Shown: positions 1 through 13,310 of the stretch, one piece after another | Numbering within the stretch: the stretch's first letter is position 1 | How the letters are laid out: each line of letters starts with the position of its first letter | Source of the DNA: Haemonchus contortus | Taxonomy: Eukaryota; Nematoda; Chromadorea; Rhabditida; Trichostrongylidae | Assembly: GCA_000469685.2 (NCBI GenBank) | Contig: LS997564.1 | Coordinates: 32,374,843 to 32,438,842 of the forward strand | Length of the DNA stretch: 64,000 nucleotides | Reading direction: 5' to 3' | Translations under genes and position numbers: made by a program | Notes under the pieces: generated by a model | What the model saw: only the letters and a program-made list of their open reading frames with translations | Databases searched by the model: none | What the model was told of the DNA's origin: nothing

Positions 1-1403
1 AAATCGAGCTGTTCTATTAGATGAGTAGATGAGTAAAGTTTACCTGCTGTGTTTTCGAAGAAGACCGAGTCCCCTGCGTTCCGGAAACTAGCACTTGGTT
101 GTGGCGGGCTTAGGTTGTTCTAAAATATGAAATTACACCTCATGCTTTCTTGACTACACATGACACTCACGCTCGTCTTCACACTAAAATAGCATTAACT
201 ACACTTTTAGGAATGTATTCGTTGTGAAAGTGCACTAAGTGATAACCTGAGAAGAAATCTCTAAACACTATCTGTGAAAATGAAATGGAAACAGTTAATT
301 TGAGCTTAAAAACGAAAACGAAGTCCATTATGTCATCAAAACACCAAGATAAACTAACCTAAATATGCGCAGTCGTCGGGAAAACCAAAAAATTATTTAA
401 AAAGAGACGTCGATTACGGTAGGCGAGTGGGCGGCGCAAGTGGTGCAAATGCATCTAGCAGTATTCCAAACGGGCTGGTTTGCATATCTCGCTGTGCAAT
501 GAGATGTACTTAACTCCTATATTACAGTACCCACATAAGGTGGTGTTCGTTCAGGGCAAGTTATAAATATCTAAGTTCCCTACCACCAAGTTGTACGTCT
601 TTATAAACTCGGATCCCCTTACTGCATACTATACGAGATGCGAGCGCTTGAGGGCAAAGAAGCTTGGGTTGGCCCTGATCATCACATTATTACTTGGACG
701 GAAAAGCTCTAGTTCTAAAGTGAGTTGACCACGTGGGTAAACGTACGCATTTGAAGAGCTCAAAGTGTAGGAAGTGCAATCGGCTGTAATTTCTCTCGGG
801 TAGAGTTCGTACCAGAACCGCTACGTTACAACGTATAAATAAGGGCTCGAATTTTTTTCTGACTACAAGGGAAACCCTCTCGATACTCCCACCTCTACTT
901 TTGTTTCATAGGCAACGTGCCTCTTCCTTTCGATATTCAGACTTGAGAACTTCGGTTGAGAATCTTAACGGTGAAAAGGATAAAGGTCATCCATCACCTA
1001 GAGCCCTTCATTATTGATAAAGTGGAAACACCCAGATACAGTGCCACTTTATGCTTAATTGATGAAATGGACTTCCCATAAGAAGGTGTATGAACTGTCT
1101 GAAGAAGCCTGAATCTCTGCATTCCTCCTAGTACGCTCTTAAAGTCCTTACTCTAGGAAACGTTCTGATCGACCGAAGTGAAACTTAAAAACTTCTTGCT
1201 GAATAGGAGAAATAGAAGTACAAAACAAAACTCATTCCAATCTTCAGAGAAAAACAATCATTCAAAGTAAATCATTTCAAAAACGTCCATACTTCCCAAG
1301 ACTTCGGTAACATGAATGGTGAGCGATTTTCGAGACGATTAGGAGTGCAATGGTAGGAATGAGATGCGGCGACCTTCAAGACGATTTTTATGCTCTTTGA
1401 TTT
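1..1403. repeat. 3' flank of kelch unit 1, no gene seen
   Basis: No coding region is supported here. From about 480 to 1300 the sequence resembles the stretches downstream of the other kelch units (about 9230-10200, 18020-18900, 57480-58350 and 61420-62340). Shared landmarks are a run around GCATTTGAAGAGCTCA, the phrase GAGTCTCAATTGTGA or its variants, and a CCGCAGACAGTGTCA-like segment. The tandemly duplicated unit therefore extends well past the gene's stop codon. Positions 1-480 show nothing recognisable. Confidence 0.6.
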
Positions 1404-4400
1404 CTATAGCTTCTGTAGAACAGCCACACCAGAATGAGTATGTCTAAAAGAGTATATATCGAGGGAAGCCTGAAAAACGAGCGTACGGTCAAGCGCATCA
1501 ACTAACCGGCAGTTCATGTCGCTGTGGTGTTTCCACTGGTTCGCCTTAGGATCAAAAACTTCGACCGATTTACCATCATATGCGTTAGTAGCATACAGTT
1601 TCCCATTGACTGTAGCCAGTCGCAGCTAAAACGATACAACTCTTCTTTGACAAAAATGGGTGAAGCGGTACAGGGATCACATCTGACTTACAAAACCTTG
1701 GATAGAGCTCATACGAGCTGCTGGAGTCCACTTATTAGTTCGGGGATCGTACTTTTCAGCAGAGCTCAGATCCCTAAACGCTCATCCACACCACCCGCTA
1801 CATACAATTCGCTATGGAGCACTGCGGAACCATGACCATATCGAGGGGTTGACATGGGACAAACCACTTGCCATCTACCGACTCGTGGGTCGAACCTGAA
1901 ATACGAGAGGCTATTTTGATGGCTACTCTGGATGCATTCATTTACCCGAAAAGACCTCAACAGCAAAAAATATGGGTACAGAACCATTTCAAGAATAAAA
2001 GAATCAGTACAGACGACTCTCAAAGTATCCTGGCCAATTCATCGGAAAAACTGTAGGTATTATCGTTCCCTTCTCCTGGTTCTGAATATCGAGGAGGCAC
2101 AGTATTCCTACATGTCCTGTAGTATGTTTGATTATGAGTTCGTTTCGAAAGGTTAATAATTATGAATGAGTTTCCGACCCCAGTGAAGGATAATTTACCA
2201 TAACGTCAACCGCTCATTGTGTTGATAGGCGTCGTGTTTAGCTGTTTCAAATTAGCGTACAATACAATCATGATTTCTAGCCCCTTTTTTCTAATTGCTT
2301 CAGGAGAGTAGTCCCTTTCCTCATTGTTCCACAAGAGTAATCAATGATGTTTAATGCTACGAAACTCTGCTCAAAGCTGTACAGTGCCACCAGATTGAAA
2401 GTGACCCACCTCTCTACGGTACTTAGAGCGGTTTCTCTTTTGCGCCCTCCAACTGCGTAGAGGCAACCATCTAATATGGAAACAGAAAGAGAGTGTCGAC
2501 ATGAACCCATAGGTGCAACAGATGTCCACTCATTTCGCCGAACGTCATAGCTGCAGCGACATGGCGAAAATCATCGTATGCGGGAAGCGACTAAACCTGC
2601 TCTACCGTTCAACAATGTTCAGACTTTGACGTCTAAGATCCTCACAGCCACCAATTGCATAAAGATGTTCTTCCAGAGCAGCTACACTTATCCAAAATCG
2701 ACTAGTGGGACAGGGAGCGACGTCAGACATCCACTGGTCAGTGGCAGGATTATATCTGAAGAGGTACATTGAGAAAAACTAAATCCTTTCCATCTCACAT
2801 GGCAACACGAATGGTTTCAAGGAAGCAACAATCATTCAATTCTAGCGACAGAACTCGAACACTGAAAGAATTTGCTCCAGAAACCGTCCACCCGTTCTTT
2901 TTTTTCCGAAAATGCAGCCCGTGTAAAGCGAACTAGTTTTTTGTTTATTTCCGAGTTTTTCGTTGAAAACTGATCTTTGACTGAGTGATATAGCAGGGTC
3001 GCACTAACTTAAGTCTGATTCACGGATAGTACTACAGGAAAATTGCTTTTATTTAAGGCTACTCTGTTTTTTAGTTAAAAGCGCAGTACCTCTCGATGCT
3101 GTTCAGCGCACTGATTTCATCATGGCGACCACACACAGCATAAATGAACCTGTCGACAACAGCAACGCCGCCATTAGATCTTAGGAATTCAGTCGTTCTC
3201 GAAATGGTAAGCACATCTTATAAGAATGTTGTACCTTAACTGGTTCAAAGGAGCAACATACTGCCATACAGAGTTTGCATCTTCAGGATCCATGCGTTCG
3301 ACCCTCCTCTCTTCATATCCACCCACTGGAGTTGTAAATTTCAGAATAAGACCATTAACTTTCTACATAGGTGAATAGCTAGAAAAAAAGCCAATATGGA
3401 AGCCGTTATGGTGAGAAAAACCCAAGTTAGACTTTGGACCCTTCGACAATAAGATTTCGTTAAGCCTCATACCAACATAGATTACTTCAGCAACCGCTCC
3501 ACACGCTCGAGTAGTGGAAAATCGAAGAATTAGATCATCCTAAAACTTGAGCCACTTGTAAGGGTAAGGAATACCAGCTCATGACAAATTTACCAAACGA
3601 ATTTGTTAAGAGCAGTCTTCTAGCGAAAGTTTCTGACCTTTGCTTGGTCGACGAAATCGCGGCAGGTCGCATCCCCCATCACTAGCGCATTTTTACTTAC
3701 TGTGTTGACAAGAAACTCCGGCCGACAACGGGGAAATCGTATGTGCTCCAGCAGCTGCAAAAAGTTGATTGGAGGTTATTATTTGAAGAACCTTCTGGCT
3801 TTTACCTGCGGGAGCAACTGCTTCCGAGATGACAAGTCGAACTCAACCCACTGAATAACTGCAGTGAACACCTGGAGTCATACTTGTCTTCAGCGCACTT
3901 GAAAACAACAACACGCAAAAAACACTGAAAAACTGAAAGTTTCTACCATTACCTTCTCTTCAGAGCGTCCAACGAGCTTATCGTTTGACAGGAGCTGGAC
4001 CAACTGATTTGTTGGAATATGGTAAAACTCTTCAGTGCCAATAATTTCCCGAAAGAATGAAAACAAAGTATTTGTGAACGACGAGCCAAAATCAGAAAGT
4101 GGCTACCTCGAAATTCTCCGGGATGTATTCATCAGCAAAACGAACGAGCTCTAGACAGGAGTGACTGTCAGCGAATTCCCGAATTCCCACGCAATTCGAC
4201 GGGCGTAACTGCTTCTTAAGGAACTCACAACAAGCCTCCTAGGTATTCATTAGGTAATACAGATTATCGCTATTTATCGAGATCTTGAACATAGAGAACC
4301 TTGACTTCTTCCAACTGGAGCAGACAGGCAGCGTGGAGGGTGCTCGGAACGTTGACGTCGCTGATCCGAATATTACCAGAATAGCAGAAATTAACCAGAG

Positions 4401-4790
4401 CATCAAGAGCTGCCCATTCGATATCGATCATTTCTACTTCTGCTGAAAAAAACGATAAGCGAAGTAATGCAGGGCTGACTTTTGTAAGGAGAACGTGATG
4501 AGACTGTAGGAGCACACATCGCAAGTTATGAACGTACGCTGCCAAGATTCGATCATTTCACTTGTGAACATGGCCCTGAAGTAGTCCGAGTATGCAGCGA
4601 GTACGACTCGATGGGCGCTGATACGGAAATCCTGAGGAATCCCTCGTTCAGGTTCACTAAAGTACTTTTGCCTTGTTGTGGCCTACCTTGGCTTTCAGAG
4701 TCACATCACAAAAGCGACCGTCATCACGTAATGCAGCGAGTTTGGTGGCAAGAAAGCGGTTGTGAGTTTGACTCTGAACACGTGAATGTT
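1404..4790 (-). pseudogene. BTB-BACK-Kelch gene, unit 1 (pseudogene)
   Basis: All 15 exons of the family can be traced: BTB exons near 4689-4790, 4540-4632 and 4300-4443, BACK exons near 4109-4240, 3957-4050 and 3806-3870, then linker and Kelch exons down to the last exon ending at 1404. Blades keep motifs such as LYAIGG (about 2640) and LYAVGG (about 2460). Two defects argue against function. The first exon has no in-frame ATG at the homologous place; reading back from QSQTHNRFLATK there is none nearby. The blade-5 exon also shifts frame near 1770, just after LYVAGG, so the expected LSSAEKYDP continues in another frame. The blade-6 double glycine is replaced by TN. If expressed the product would be a CUL3 adaptor, but I read it as a recent pseudogene. 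Exon borders are by homology to units 3 and 4. Confidence 0.8.
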
Positions 4791-5615
4791 CTCTATGGAG
4801 TAAGGGAAACAAATTTCAATGAGGAAAGGCCTGCGTGACTGGGACACTCATTGCCGTTATTTTGAAGGCGACTGAGATCAAGGGAATGGAAAATGACCAC
4901 TCGAACTTCTGGAGTAATGTCTCTTCAGTTAATACCCAGGTGGACGACCATGAACGAAAGACGACAGTTCATTGGAAGTGAGATGGCAGCGTAGCGGTCA
5001 GCTACCAGTCACTTACGGAAAGGAACGAACACGGTCTCGGCAACCATTCCCTAGAATCAAAACCAAATACCTTTAACATGAGCTTTTCACAGAATATATT
5101 TTGATAGTAGCACATGACGAATTCTGGATTACAGTCGACTCGGTGCCTAGGGTAACCAGCAACTTCTGAAAAAGTTTCTGACGAACTTTTTCTGTGATGG
5201 AAGATAGCCGTTTCTTCCTGTAATCCCATCCAAAGTAATCCTTTGCGAAAAGGAACTTGCGGCTTAGGGATACTGGGAGTTGAGGGGTGCCATTTAGTTA
5301 CATGCCTCATTGCTATCCTTCAAACCACATTATACTCTGAGTCGGATCTATCTGCGTCAAGGAACAAGGTAAGACCGGCGGACTCACTAAGGCAAGCTGC
5401 TTCTCTTAGAGAACGGATAGCCAATTAAATTGCCAAGGCGTTCGAGTCAGGGAAGTCGAAAGGCTCTAACAGTTCGGTTGTAGACACTTAGATAAGTTGA
5501 GGCCATGTAATTGGGCCTATGAAAGTTCCCATAATAATGAATATTCTCAATAAATACTTCTGTTGTTAAGTGAGTTAACCTAAAGCACGAACTAGTGGTT
5601 TGTACGTCTTTGGAG
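4791..5615. other. Intergenic, no gene recognised
   Basis: Upstream of unit 1. Unlike units 2, 3 and 4, the conserved 5' flank with CCCAAATAAAGTT is not visible here, so unit 1 seems to have lost its promoter region or has a different one. Short open frames on both strands show no family signature. Confidence 0.4.
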
Positions 5616-5722
5616 TGGCTGCTTTCATAGTCCACGACCAATCGCGCGACTGGTCGCCAGTCGCTCGCGAGACGGGTCCCGCGATCAGTCGCGCGACCGG
5701 TCGCGGACTCTGAAAGATGCCA
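5616..5722. mobile_element. Short CpG-rich foldback MITE
   Basis: The left end reads TGGCTGCTTTCATAGTCC and the right end is its imperfect inverse (GGACTCTGAAAGATGCCA). The interior is very rich in CpG with repeated CGCGACTGGTCGC-like words, unlike the AT-rich surroundings. The same terminus bounds the elements at 40073-40213, 45813-46080 and 50852-51107, so this is a diverged member of that non-autonomous family. No clear target-site duplication was found. Confidence 0.6.
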
Positions 5723-8546
5723 GTGAGACCCCCCAGAACAAAGACCATAATCAAATATACTATTACCTCAAAATCGAAAATATCTTCCACTTTCCCATAT
5801 TGCTTATTCTCTGAAGGAAGCGAACTCAAATGGCATGACATTTTCACGATTTTGCGCGGTATCTGCTGATTTCACAACGACGTTCTCCTCTGTCAACACA
5901 CTATCTGAACGGAGATGTTTAGTAGACCGATCGATAAAATCAATACAAATCAAGCCCGTGGTCACATTTCATTTCTCGTGTATTCCACTCGTTTTATACT
6001 GAGAGAACTTACAGGATGTAAGTATAAGTACATAAGTATAAGTACTCTAGAAATCTAGAGTCCCACAATCTCAATCTCTAAATCTAGAACTGTCCCACAA
6101 ATCAGGCACCTACAGGCCAGTTACGTTTGCAAAAATTCACTAATGGCGAAATTGGTGAATGTAGGTATATCTGCCAGGGTAAATCCTAGAGCGGATTTTG
6201 GAGTTCGGTACATGAAAAGTGAATTTTTCGAAACAACCACTCGTATAACTCAATGACGGCGGACGGGAAGAACAAAAGAGCTATATTTATTCAAATGGGT
6301 AGAGTAATGAAATGATAGTATAGACCGAAATGCTGTTTAAAACGAAACCTAATTGAATTTTATTCAGGAAGGTTGAGCAGACTTAAAGCTGTGCTGTACG
6401 GCAACAGATCCATCAAAAAGGACGTATCAGTCAGAGATTTGTTGCATTGCCTCCTCGAACATAGGCGTCTCCCGATGAAAATCGATCGACTGGGACTGTT
6501 GAAGAATTCATCAACATCGACAGAGCATTCGAAAGCCTCTTCGGGATAATAAAATATCTCTAGCCCTCTTCAAGTACTATGGGGACAATTTATTTCAGGG
6601 TGAACGTGAAGTAAAAGTGAGTTACTATTTAAAACTCCGCCATCGTACTCTCCGAGGTATAATTCTACTGGTCAAGTCCTTCCTCTACAACAGTTTGTAT
6701 GTGGTCAGTGTTTTATCCATCTCGAAGCTCCCACTACCTTCAAGCTTATTCCCAGCTTCAAATCATTCTTTGCACCGTTGTGAGCCGATTGAGCCGTCAA
6801 ACCATTCTTGGCCGCACTTTGGTCCTCAGCTTGTAGGCGCCGAGCATAGGGTGGGAATCTCAGGCGTCATTTTCAGTCGTACTCTTTCCTAGAAGCATTT
6901 TCTTCTCATATTTTACGGAAAAGGAGTACAGATCTTTGTTTCCCTCGAAGAAAGTTCCTTCTCACCAACCTGTCTAACGTAACACCATGACCTATACTTA
7001 ATTTAGTTCTCTTCTTCCTCATGATATCTATCCAGATATTATGGGGAATTAAGAGGCCTGAGAAACGTTCGATTGAATCGATGCCTGAATTATGGCAGCA
7101 GCAGCAGTTCTCTTCGGTATGTCCAAGGTTGAAGTGAGGTGGAGTTCGCCGCCTTACAAATTTGAGTGAAGCACTTCACATTTACACCGTTTACGGCAAC
7201 CCGAACATGCCTCGCTGCAAATGAGCCTTCGGTTAAATGCCCTCCATCCGCCCAGGCTTACTGTCCTCCTATGAATAACTATAAAATTGAACCTGAAATT
7301 ATAAAGATGAGAACTAATCATCTTGACAATCGCTGACGAATTCATGAATGCTCTTGGCTAATAATATTATAGTATGTTCCATGCTACCAAATCCAGTGAT
7401 GTCCTTCGAAAGCGGAAATATGAGGTCAGCCAGAGAAGTAGCGAGGCCTGTAGAACTCGCTATAGAGCTGTGAGGGAAGATCTCGAACTAAAGAACATTT
7501 TCAACATCCATTTGTGCTCCTTGTCAATCCACAATGAACAATTCGCAATGCCCTTCACACGTGGGAACGGTTCTACTATCGCAAGTGTAGGGCAAATTTT
7601 ATACTAGGAATGAAAAATATGATTGAGAGACGAAGCCTCCGTGCAGTGCTTGATCGGTTGCTGTTAGGGGCTAAAGCTCCCAATAACAACTCCAATTCGT
7701 TCGATATAACTGTGCGGGAGTTCTTCTTGAACTGTACGGAATTTCAGTTTCAACCCCGAGCTAACTTCCACATACACAAGTTTCCCAAAGTTGAACTTAT
7801 GAACTTCTGGGCTGTAAATGACAACGGAATTCATTTAAACGTCTACTCACATTATGAACAACAACAATCTACATCCTCCTGTATCACATGTCGTCCCGTT
7901 GGTCATCAAATTCCTCGAACGGGCATCAGTAACGTCCCTATCCGTCCGTGTAGTGAGCTAGAGTGGTCCAGTGGATCGTCCTCGCTCAAGGGACACTACT
8001 AATAGCATTCCTTCGGTTCAAAGCTCTTCGAGTAGAAGTCTAACCATATTGCTGGGGCCGCCCGGCTGTTTGAAAAACACATGAAAATAACAAATGGAAA
8101 CAATAAAAAAGTAAAAACATCCTACAACTGGTTTTCAGAAAATCCTCACCTCTTACCTTCATATCCTCTTTCTATGCTGACGAACATGACAGGCTTCTCT
8201 TTCAATTGGAGATTGCATGGAGAAGCTAAGCGGGTCAAGATTTAGGGAGCAGAATGGCCGTTCTTCAGGGCTAGGGGCGGCCGGTGACTTTCGTCAGCTC
8301 CACTTCCGGACGGGCTTGGTTCGTTGGTTCGAGCGTTATCCTACTGAAAAACCGCGATGGATTCCAGAAGTAGGAATCGGACCAAAGTTCAACGTGTACA
8401 TTAGTATGTTTTCTTGGTTGTTAATTTTTTCCACCGCATCGACAAACTCCAGTAGCGTCCTCCCACTGCTCCAAACCATTGCTGAAGTGGGATTATCTGC
8501 TCTTCCGACGATTTTTCTTCGAGACAGCTTTTCAAGTGTGTAGTTC
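5723..8546. other. Intergenic, unassigned open frames only
   Basis: No family was recognised. Open frames occur at 6617-6892, 7374-7607 and 7610-8002 on the plus strand; the last, 130 codons, is the longest. None shows a domain, signal peptide or splice context I can defend. A small imperfect direct repeat, AAGTATAAGTAC, lies near 6020-6048. Nothing else stands out. Confidence 0.35.
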
Positions 8547-8603
8547 TAGTGTAAGGGATAAGAGCACGGTCCCCGGAAGGACAAGTACGGGTTCGGGTCC
8601 CGT
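8547..8603 (+). repeat. tRNA-like pol III module (SINE head candidate)
   Basis: TAGTGTAAGGG at 8547-8557 fits the pol III A-box consensus. GGTTCGGGTCC at 8590-8600 fits the B box apart from one base, at tRNA-like spacing. The T-arm folds perfectly: ACGGG (8587-8591), a seven-base loop, CCCGT (8599-8603). The flanking bases do not form an acceptor stem and the anticodon arm is poor, so this is not a working tRNA gene. A tRNA-derived SINE or a decayed tRNA is more likely. Confidence 0.45.
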
Positions 8604-8929
8604 CCGAGACTGGAGTTTTGCCCACAAATCGCCAACCTTGTGAGCTTTTTCAATGTTTTTTGCCGAACGCGATCGTTTTGGTGAGAACTGCTATCGTGAA
8701 AGTTTTCCGTCGAAGAAAACAAGGCAGAAGCGTGTCTCTACTGCCTCTTGTAATCGGAAATGACGAGGCATTTTTGCCTCTATAAGGATTACACTTGATT
8801 TCCCCTTAATAACCCGTCCTACCCAATACTTTGATATACTCATGACCCTTACAGTAACTATTGCAAATACTTCCGCGACTCTTGACACCGATAAATGGTC
8901 CATAAGAATTTATACGACCGGATCACCAA

Positions 8930-10326
8930 AAAAGCAAACCAGCACGGAAAGGGCGCCAGATTAAAAGATCAGTAAGGTCTTGCGAAATCCTAAGGGGCTT
9001 ACTGGTAGGAAAGGCTGCGAAATGAACTATGTGATCGCAGTGGACAACAGGCGAATCCCGACATATTGTAGGAGCCACATCTATTTGAAACACTTTCCTT
9101 TATGGAGTACAGTGCGTTGGGTACAGCTTCACCATAATGCCCGAACACGGATTCCGAGATCGCATCAGGACCATTGACCTCACTAGCAGACTAGCGTCGA
9201 ACACTACGGCTGCGACAAATTGTAGTTTTTCATCACCATGAACTATCGTAGCCCCAGGCAATACGATCACGATTTAGTGAGCCTTGGTTGGTATGTCCGT
9301 GGCACGCCTTCTGTTGCCACTCAGCGTCGCAGTCACAGTTCTGCCCTTATAAGACCATGCAAGAAACTGCCACTACTAACCAATGCTCATGTCAACGCTT
9401 TTAACATTCTCCAACCTTATAGTACACGGCTGGGGTGATACATTCGCGCAGGAGAAGCTATATTTATGAAAGCCCCCTATATTCCCCTTAACCAAGATGT
9501 ATGGCATGAAAATACGGATCCTTTGCATAGCAATTATAGGTGGGAGCGCTGAGGCAGAAAAAGTTGGCTCGACCTCAACGGCCACATTTTACTTCTAAGG
9601 AGAATTCGAAGTTAAACAGTGAGCTGATAAGCATAGTTAATGGCGTATGAAGAGCTCAGCACGCAGGAACTTCCATCAGCTTCATGCAGCTTCTGCAAAA
9701 CCTTCTCTCGGGTTTAGCATCTGCCAAAAAAAACCAGCTTCGCTACAACGCATAAGTAGAGCCTCGAAATTGTTTCTTGACAGCAAGGGAAACCCTCTCG
9801 ATACTTTTACCCAAGATTTACTTCACAGGAAACACGTTTCCTATTTTTCCGATATCCAGCCTTGCAAAATTAGGTTGAGAGTCTCAATTGTGAAAAGGAT
9901 AAAGGTCCAGAAGGGCCTTCCACTTCTAATAGAGGGGAAAGCGCCCGCAGACGAAAATCACTCCATTCATTAATGCTGTGACCTTTCCATAAGAAGGTAC
10001 ATATGAAATTCGTCTGAAGAAGCGTGAATTTTCGCTTCCTTCCTTGTACATTCATCAGGTCCCTACTTTACGAAAATGTTCTCATTTACCAAATTGGAAG
10101 TTAAAAATTTTCATTGAATAAGAAAGAGCCTGCCTCTGAAATACTGATTGAAATCTATTAATCAATCTACACAAAAAATATTCATTTAAAGTAAAACATT
10201 TCAAAAATGTCCATTATTCCCAAGGTTTCGGTACTGTGAACAGTGAGCGGCTTCCGAGACTACTAGGAATGCGAAGATAGGAACAAGATGCTGTAACCTT
10301 TGAGGAGACTTGTGCTTTCTTAATTC
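8930..10326. repeat. 3' flank of kelch unit 2
   Basis: This matches the region downstream of unit 7 (60460-62428) and in part those of units 1, 3 and 6. Shared words include GATCACCAA with AGCAAA, CAGCACGGAAAGGG, GTTGCCACTCAGC and TCACAGTT. It belongs to the tandemly duplicated kelch block and has no gene I can support. Here the TTAA-type insertion site that is occupied in unit 7 at 60820 is empty, near 9350. Confidence 0.6.
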
Positions 10327-13310
10327 CTACGGCTTCTGTAGAACAGCCACACCAGGAAAGTCACGACTAAAACAGTTTGCATTGAGAGAAAAGTGTGGAA
10401 ACTGGGCGTGCGGTTGAGGGCATCAACTCACCCGCAGTTCATGTTACTGTGGCCTTTCCACTGACTCGTCTTAGGATCGAAAACCTCAATTGAACTATAT
10501 GTGTTCGAACCATCGGTTCCACCAATAGCCCACAACTTCCCATTGACTGCAGCAAGTCTTAACTGAAAATAACACAACTCTTCATTAACAAAAATGGATA
10601 AAGTGGAATAGGGAGTACAGCTGACTTACACCAACTCGGCTACCGCTCATATCAGCCACTGAAATCCACTTATTAGCACGGACGTCGTACTTCTCAGCAG
10701 AGCTCAAACTTCTTGAACCTTTCTTGGATCCACCCACTGCATACAAGTCACTTTGGATCACTGCAGAGCCATGCCTCTCTCGAGGGGTTGACATGGGACA
10801 AATCTTTTCCCAACTACCGACTCGTGGGTCGAACCTAAAATATGAAAAGCCTTTCTGATAGCTGTTACAAATGCATTTTAACATTTGGTCATAATTCGTC
10901 CAAGTGACCTCGAAAGGGAAAAAAATTGGTGCAGGACCATTCTAAGCACGAAAAAATCAAATCTCATAGACGGCCCCCAAAGAATCCTCGCTCGTGTATT
11001 GGAAAAACTCTACTATCCTGATTCTGAATATCAAAGAGGTACAGTACTCCTACATCATTGAACTATGTGATTGATCAACTCGTTTCGAAGGGCTCTTGAG
11101 GGTTATGAGTTCGTTTCGGTTTCAGTGATGGATAATCTAACGAGACCTTAACCGCTCAAAGTGCTGATTGACGTCGTGCATAGCTACATTAAGTTGGCGT
11201 ACCAGGCTATCATGATTTTTGGTCTTTTTTTTTTTTGAATAGCTTCACAAGTACGGTCCTTTTCTAATTGTTTCACGAGAGTAATTGAAGAGGTTGATGC
11301 TAAGAAATTCTGCTTAAAGGAGTACAGTGTCACCGGAACAAAACTGACCCACCTCTCTACGGTATTAATAGCGGTGCCATCGTGCCCTCCGACTGCGTAT
11401 AGGCAACCATTTAACACGGAGACAGAATGCGAGCATCGACATGAACCCATAGGTGCCACAGAGGTCCACTCATCTCGCCGAACGTCATAGCTGCAGTGAC
11501 ACCGCGGAATTCAGTTAATGTGATAGTCGATCAAATCTGCCCTTACCATTCAACAACGTCAAGGGATAGGCCACTGGGTTTCTTGACGCCGCCTACTGCA
11601 TAAATATGGTCGTTAAGAGCAGCTACATCAAACAAATATCGGCCAGTGGGACAGGAAGCGACGTCAGACATCCACTTGTTAGTGACAGGATTATATCTGA
11701 AGAGATGAATTGAGAAAACTAAACTCCTTCCCATCTCACATGGCTCTACGAATGGCTTCGAGGAAACAACAATCATTCAGTCCCAGCGACAGAACTCAAA
11801 CTTTGGAAGAATATGATACAAAAACCGTCCACACGTTCTTTTTAAAAATGCAGTCCGTGTAAAGCGAATTAGTTTTTGCTTATTTCTGAGTTTTCCACTG
11901 GAAATAGATCTTTGACCGACCCTATTTCTCGTGAAAAGCGGACTCACACTAACTCAAGACTAATTTAAAGGTAATACTACAGGGAAATAGCTTTTATTTT
12001 AAGCTACTCTTTTTTAGTTAGAAAACGCAGTACCTCTCGATGCTGCTCAAAATACCGATGCTCGGATCGTAGCCACACACAGCGTAAATGAACCTGTCGA
12101 CAACAGCAACGCCGAGTTGAAACCTTGGAGAACTAGGCCCTTCAATCGAGATGGTTAGCACATATTAAAGGAATGTTATACCTCTTCCGGTTCAAAGGAG
12201 CAACGTAGTGCCACACAGGATTAGTATCTTCAAGATCCAGACGTTCGACACTTTTATCGTACATTCCACCCACTGAAGTTGTTCATTTTTAAATAAAAGT
12301 ATCAACTGGCACCACTCTACAGAGGTGAGGAATAGTCAGGAAAAGACAACAGGGAAACCTCTATGATGAAAAAAACCGCTCAAATTGTTAGGCTTCTTGA
12401 GACTGACACTCTCGCCCAACAAACTGCTTCCCACTCCTTCCTCCTTCCTCCTTTCAATTCGACACCTCCAATTAGACCCGTTCCTTACAAGAACATAACA
12501 GACAAAATTCGATACCTACGTTACTGGAGGAGTTCTCATATTGTACAAGAGACTGGGTTAAGTGAGTTTTTACAAAATAGCTATTGTTACTCTTCACCAT
12601 ACCAGCATATATTACTCCAGCAACCTCTTCACCGGTTCGAATGCGCCTCCTTCTTATCCTCGGGCGTTCAGATGTAGACGGTCGAAGAATCAGGGCATTC
12701 TGCAAACTTCAGGAAATCAAAGCCATAGGAAGTATGAGCTTCCAACAAATCTATGAAACTAATCTCACGAGTGTATTCTAGTGGAAAGTGCTTCTTACCT
12801 TCGCTTGATCCACAAGATTGCGGCAGGAGGTGTCTGCCATCACAAGCGCATTCGTACTTATTGTATTGACAAGAAACTCCGGCCGACAGAGAGAAAATCG
12901 TACGTGCTCCAATAGCTGCAAACGCTGAGTAGAAGTGCGTAGTTGAAGAAGATTCCAGCTTTTACCTTCGGAAAGAATTGCTTTCGAGACGACAAGTCGA
13001 ACTCAACCCACTGAACAGCTGCAGTGAAAACCTGCAGTCATACTTCTCGTTAATACACTTGAAGATAAAAATACGCAGAAATTACCGAAAAAGTGATGAA
13101 GATTCCTACAAAACTAACGCATTACCTGCTCTTCCGAGCGTACAGCGAGCTCATCGCTCGATAGGAGCTGGACCAATTGATTTATTGGAAGCTGATAAAA
13201 CTTTTCAGTGCCTATGATGTACTGAAAGAAAGGCATAGTATTCGTAAGCGACGGCTCAAGACCAGAAACTGTCTACCTCAAAATTCTTCAATATGTGTTT
13301 TTAGCACAAT
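10327..13310 (-). pseudogene. Kelch unit 2, BTB exons deleted
   Basis: The 3' eleven exons are present and in frame as far as read: BACK exons near 13127-13226 and 12968-13034, then 12805-12917, linker near 12603-12706, and Kelch exons near 12182-12280, 12038-12124, 11544-11697, 11357-11497, 10625-10843 and 10434-10562. The last exon ends at 10327 with the family tail PGVAVLQKP. Blades keep LYAVGG, IYAVGG and LWAIGG motifs. Exon 4 survives only as a stub ending near 13308, where it runs directly into sequence that in units 3 and 4 lies upstream of the start codon. Exons 1-3 and the family ATG are gone, so the CUL3-binding BTB domain is missing. It may be dead, or a BACK-Kelch protein using an internal start; I favour loss of function. 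Confidence 0.75.

Noticed and set aside
8547..8603. Functional tRNA gene
   Set aside because: The T-arm and promoter boxes are good, but no acceptor stem forms and the anticodon arm is poor.
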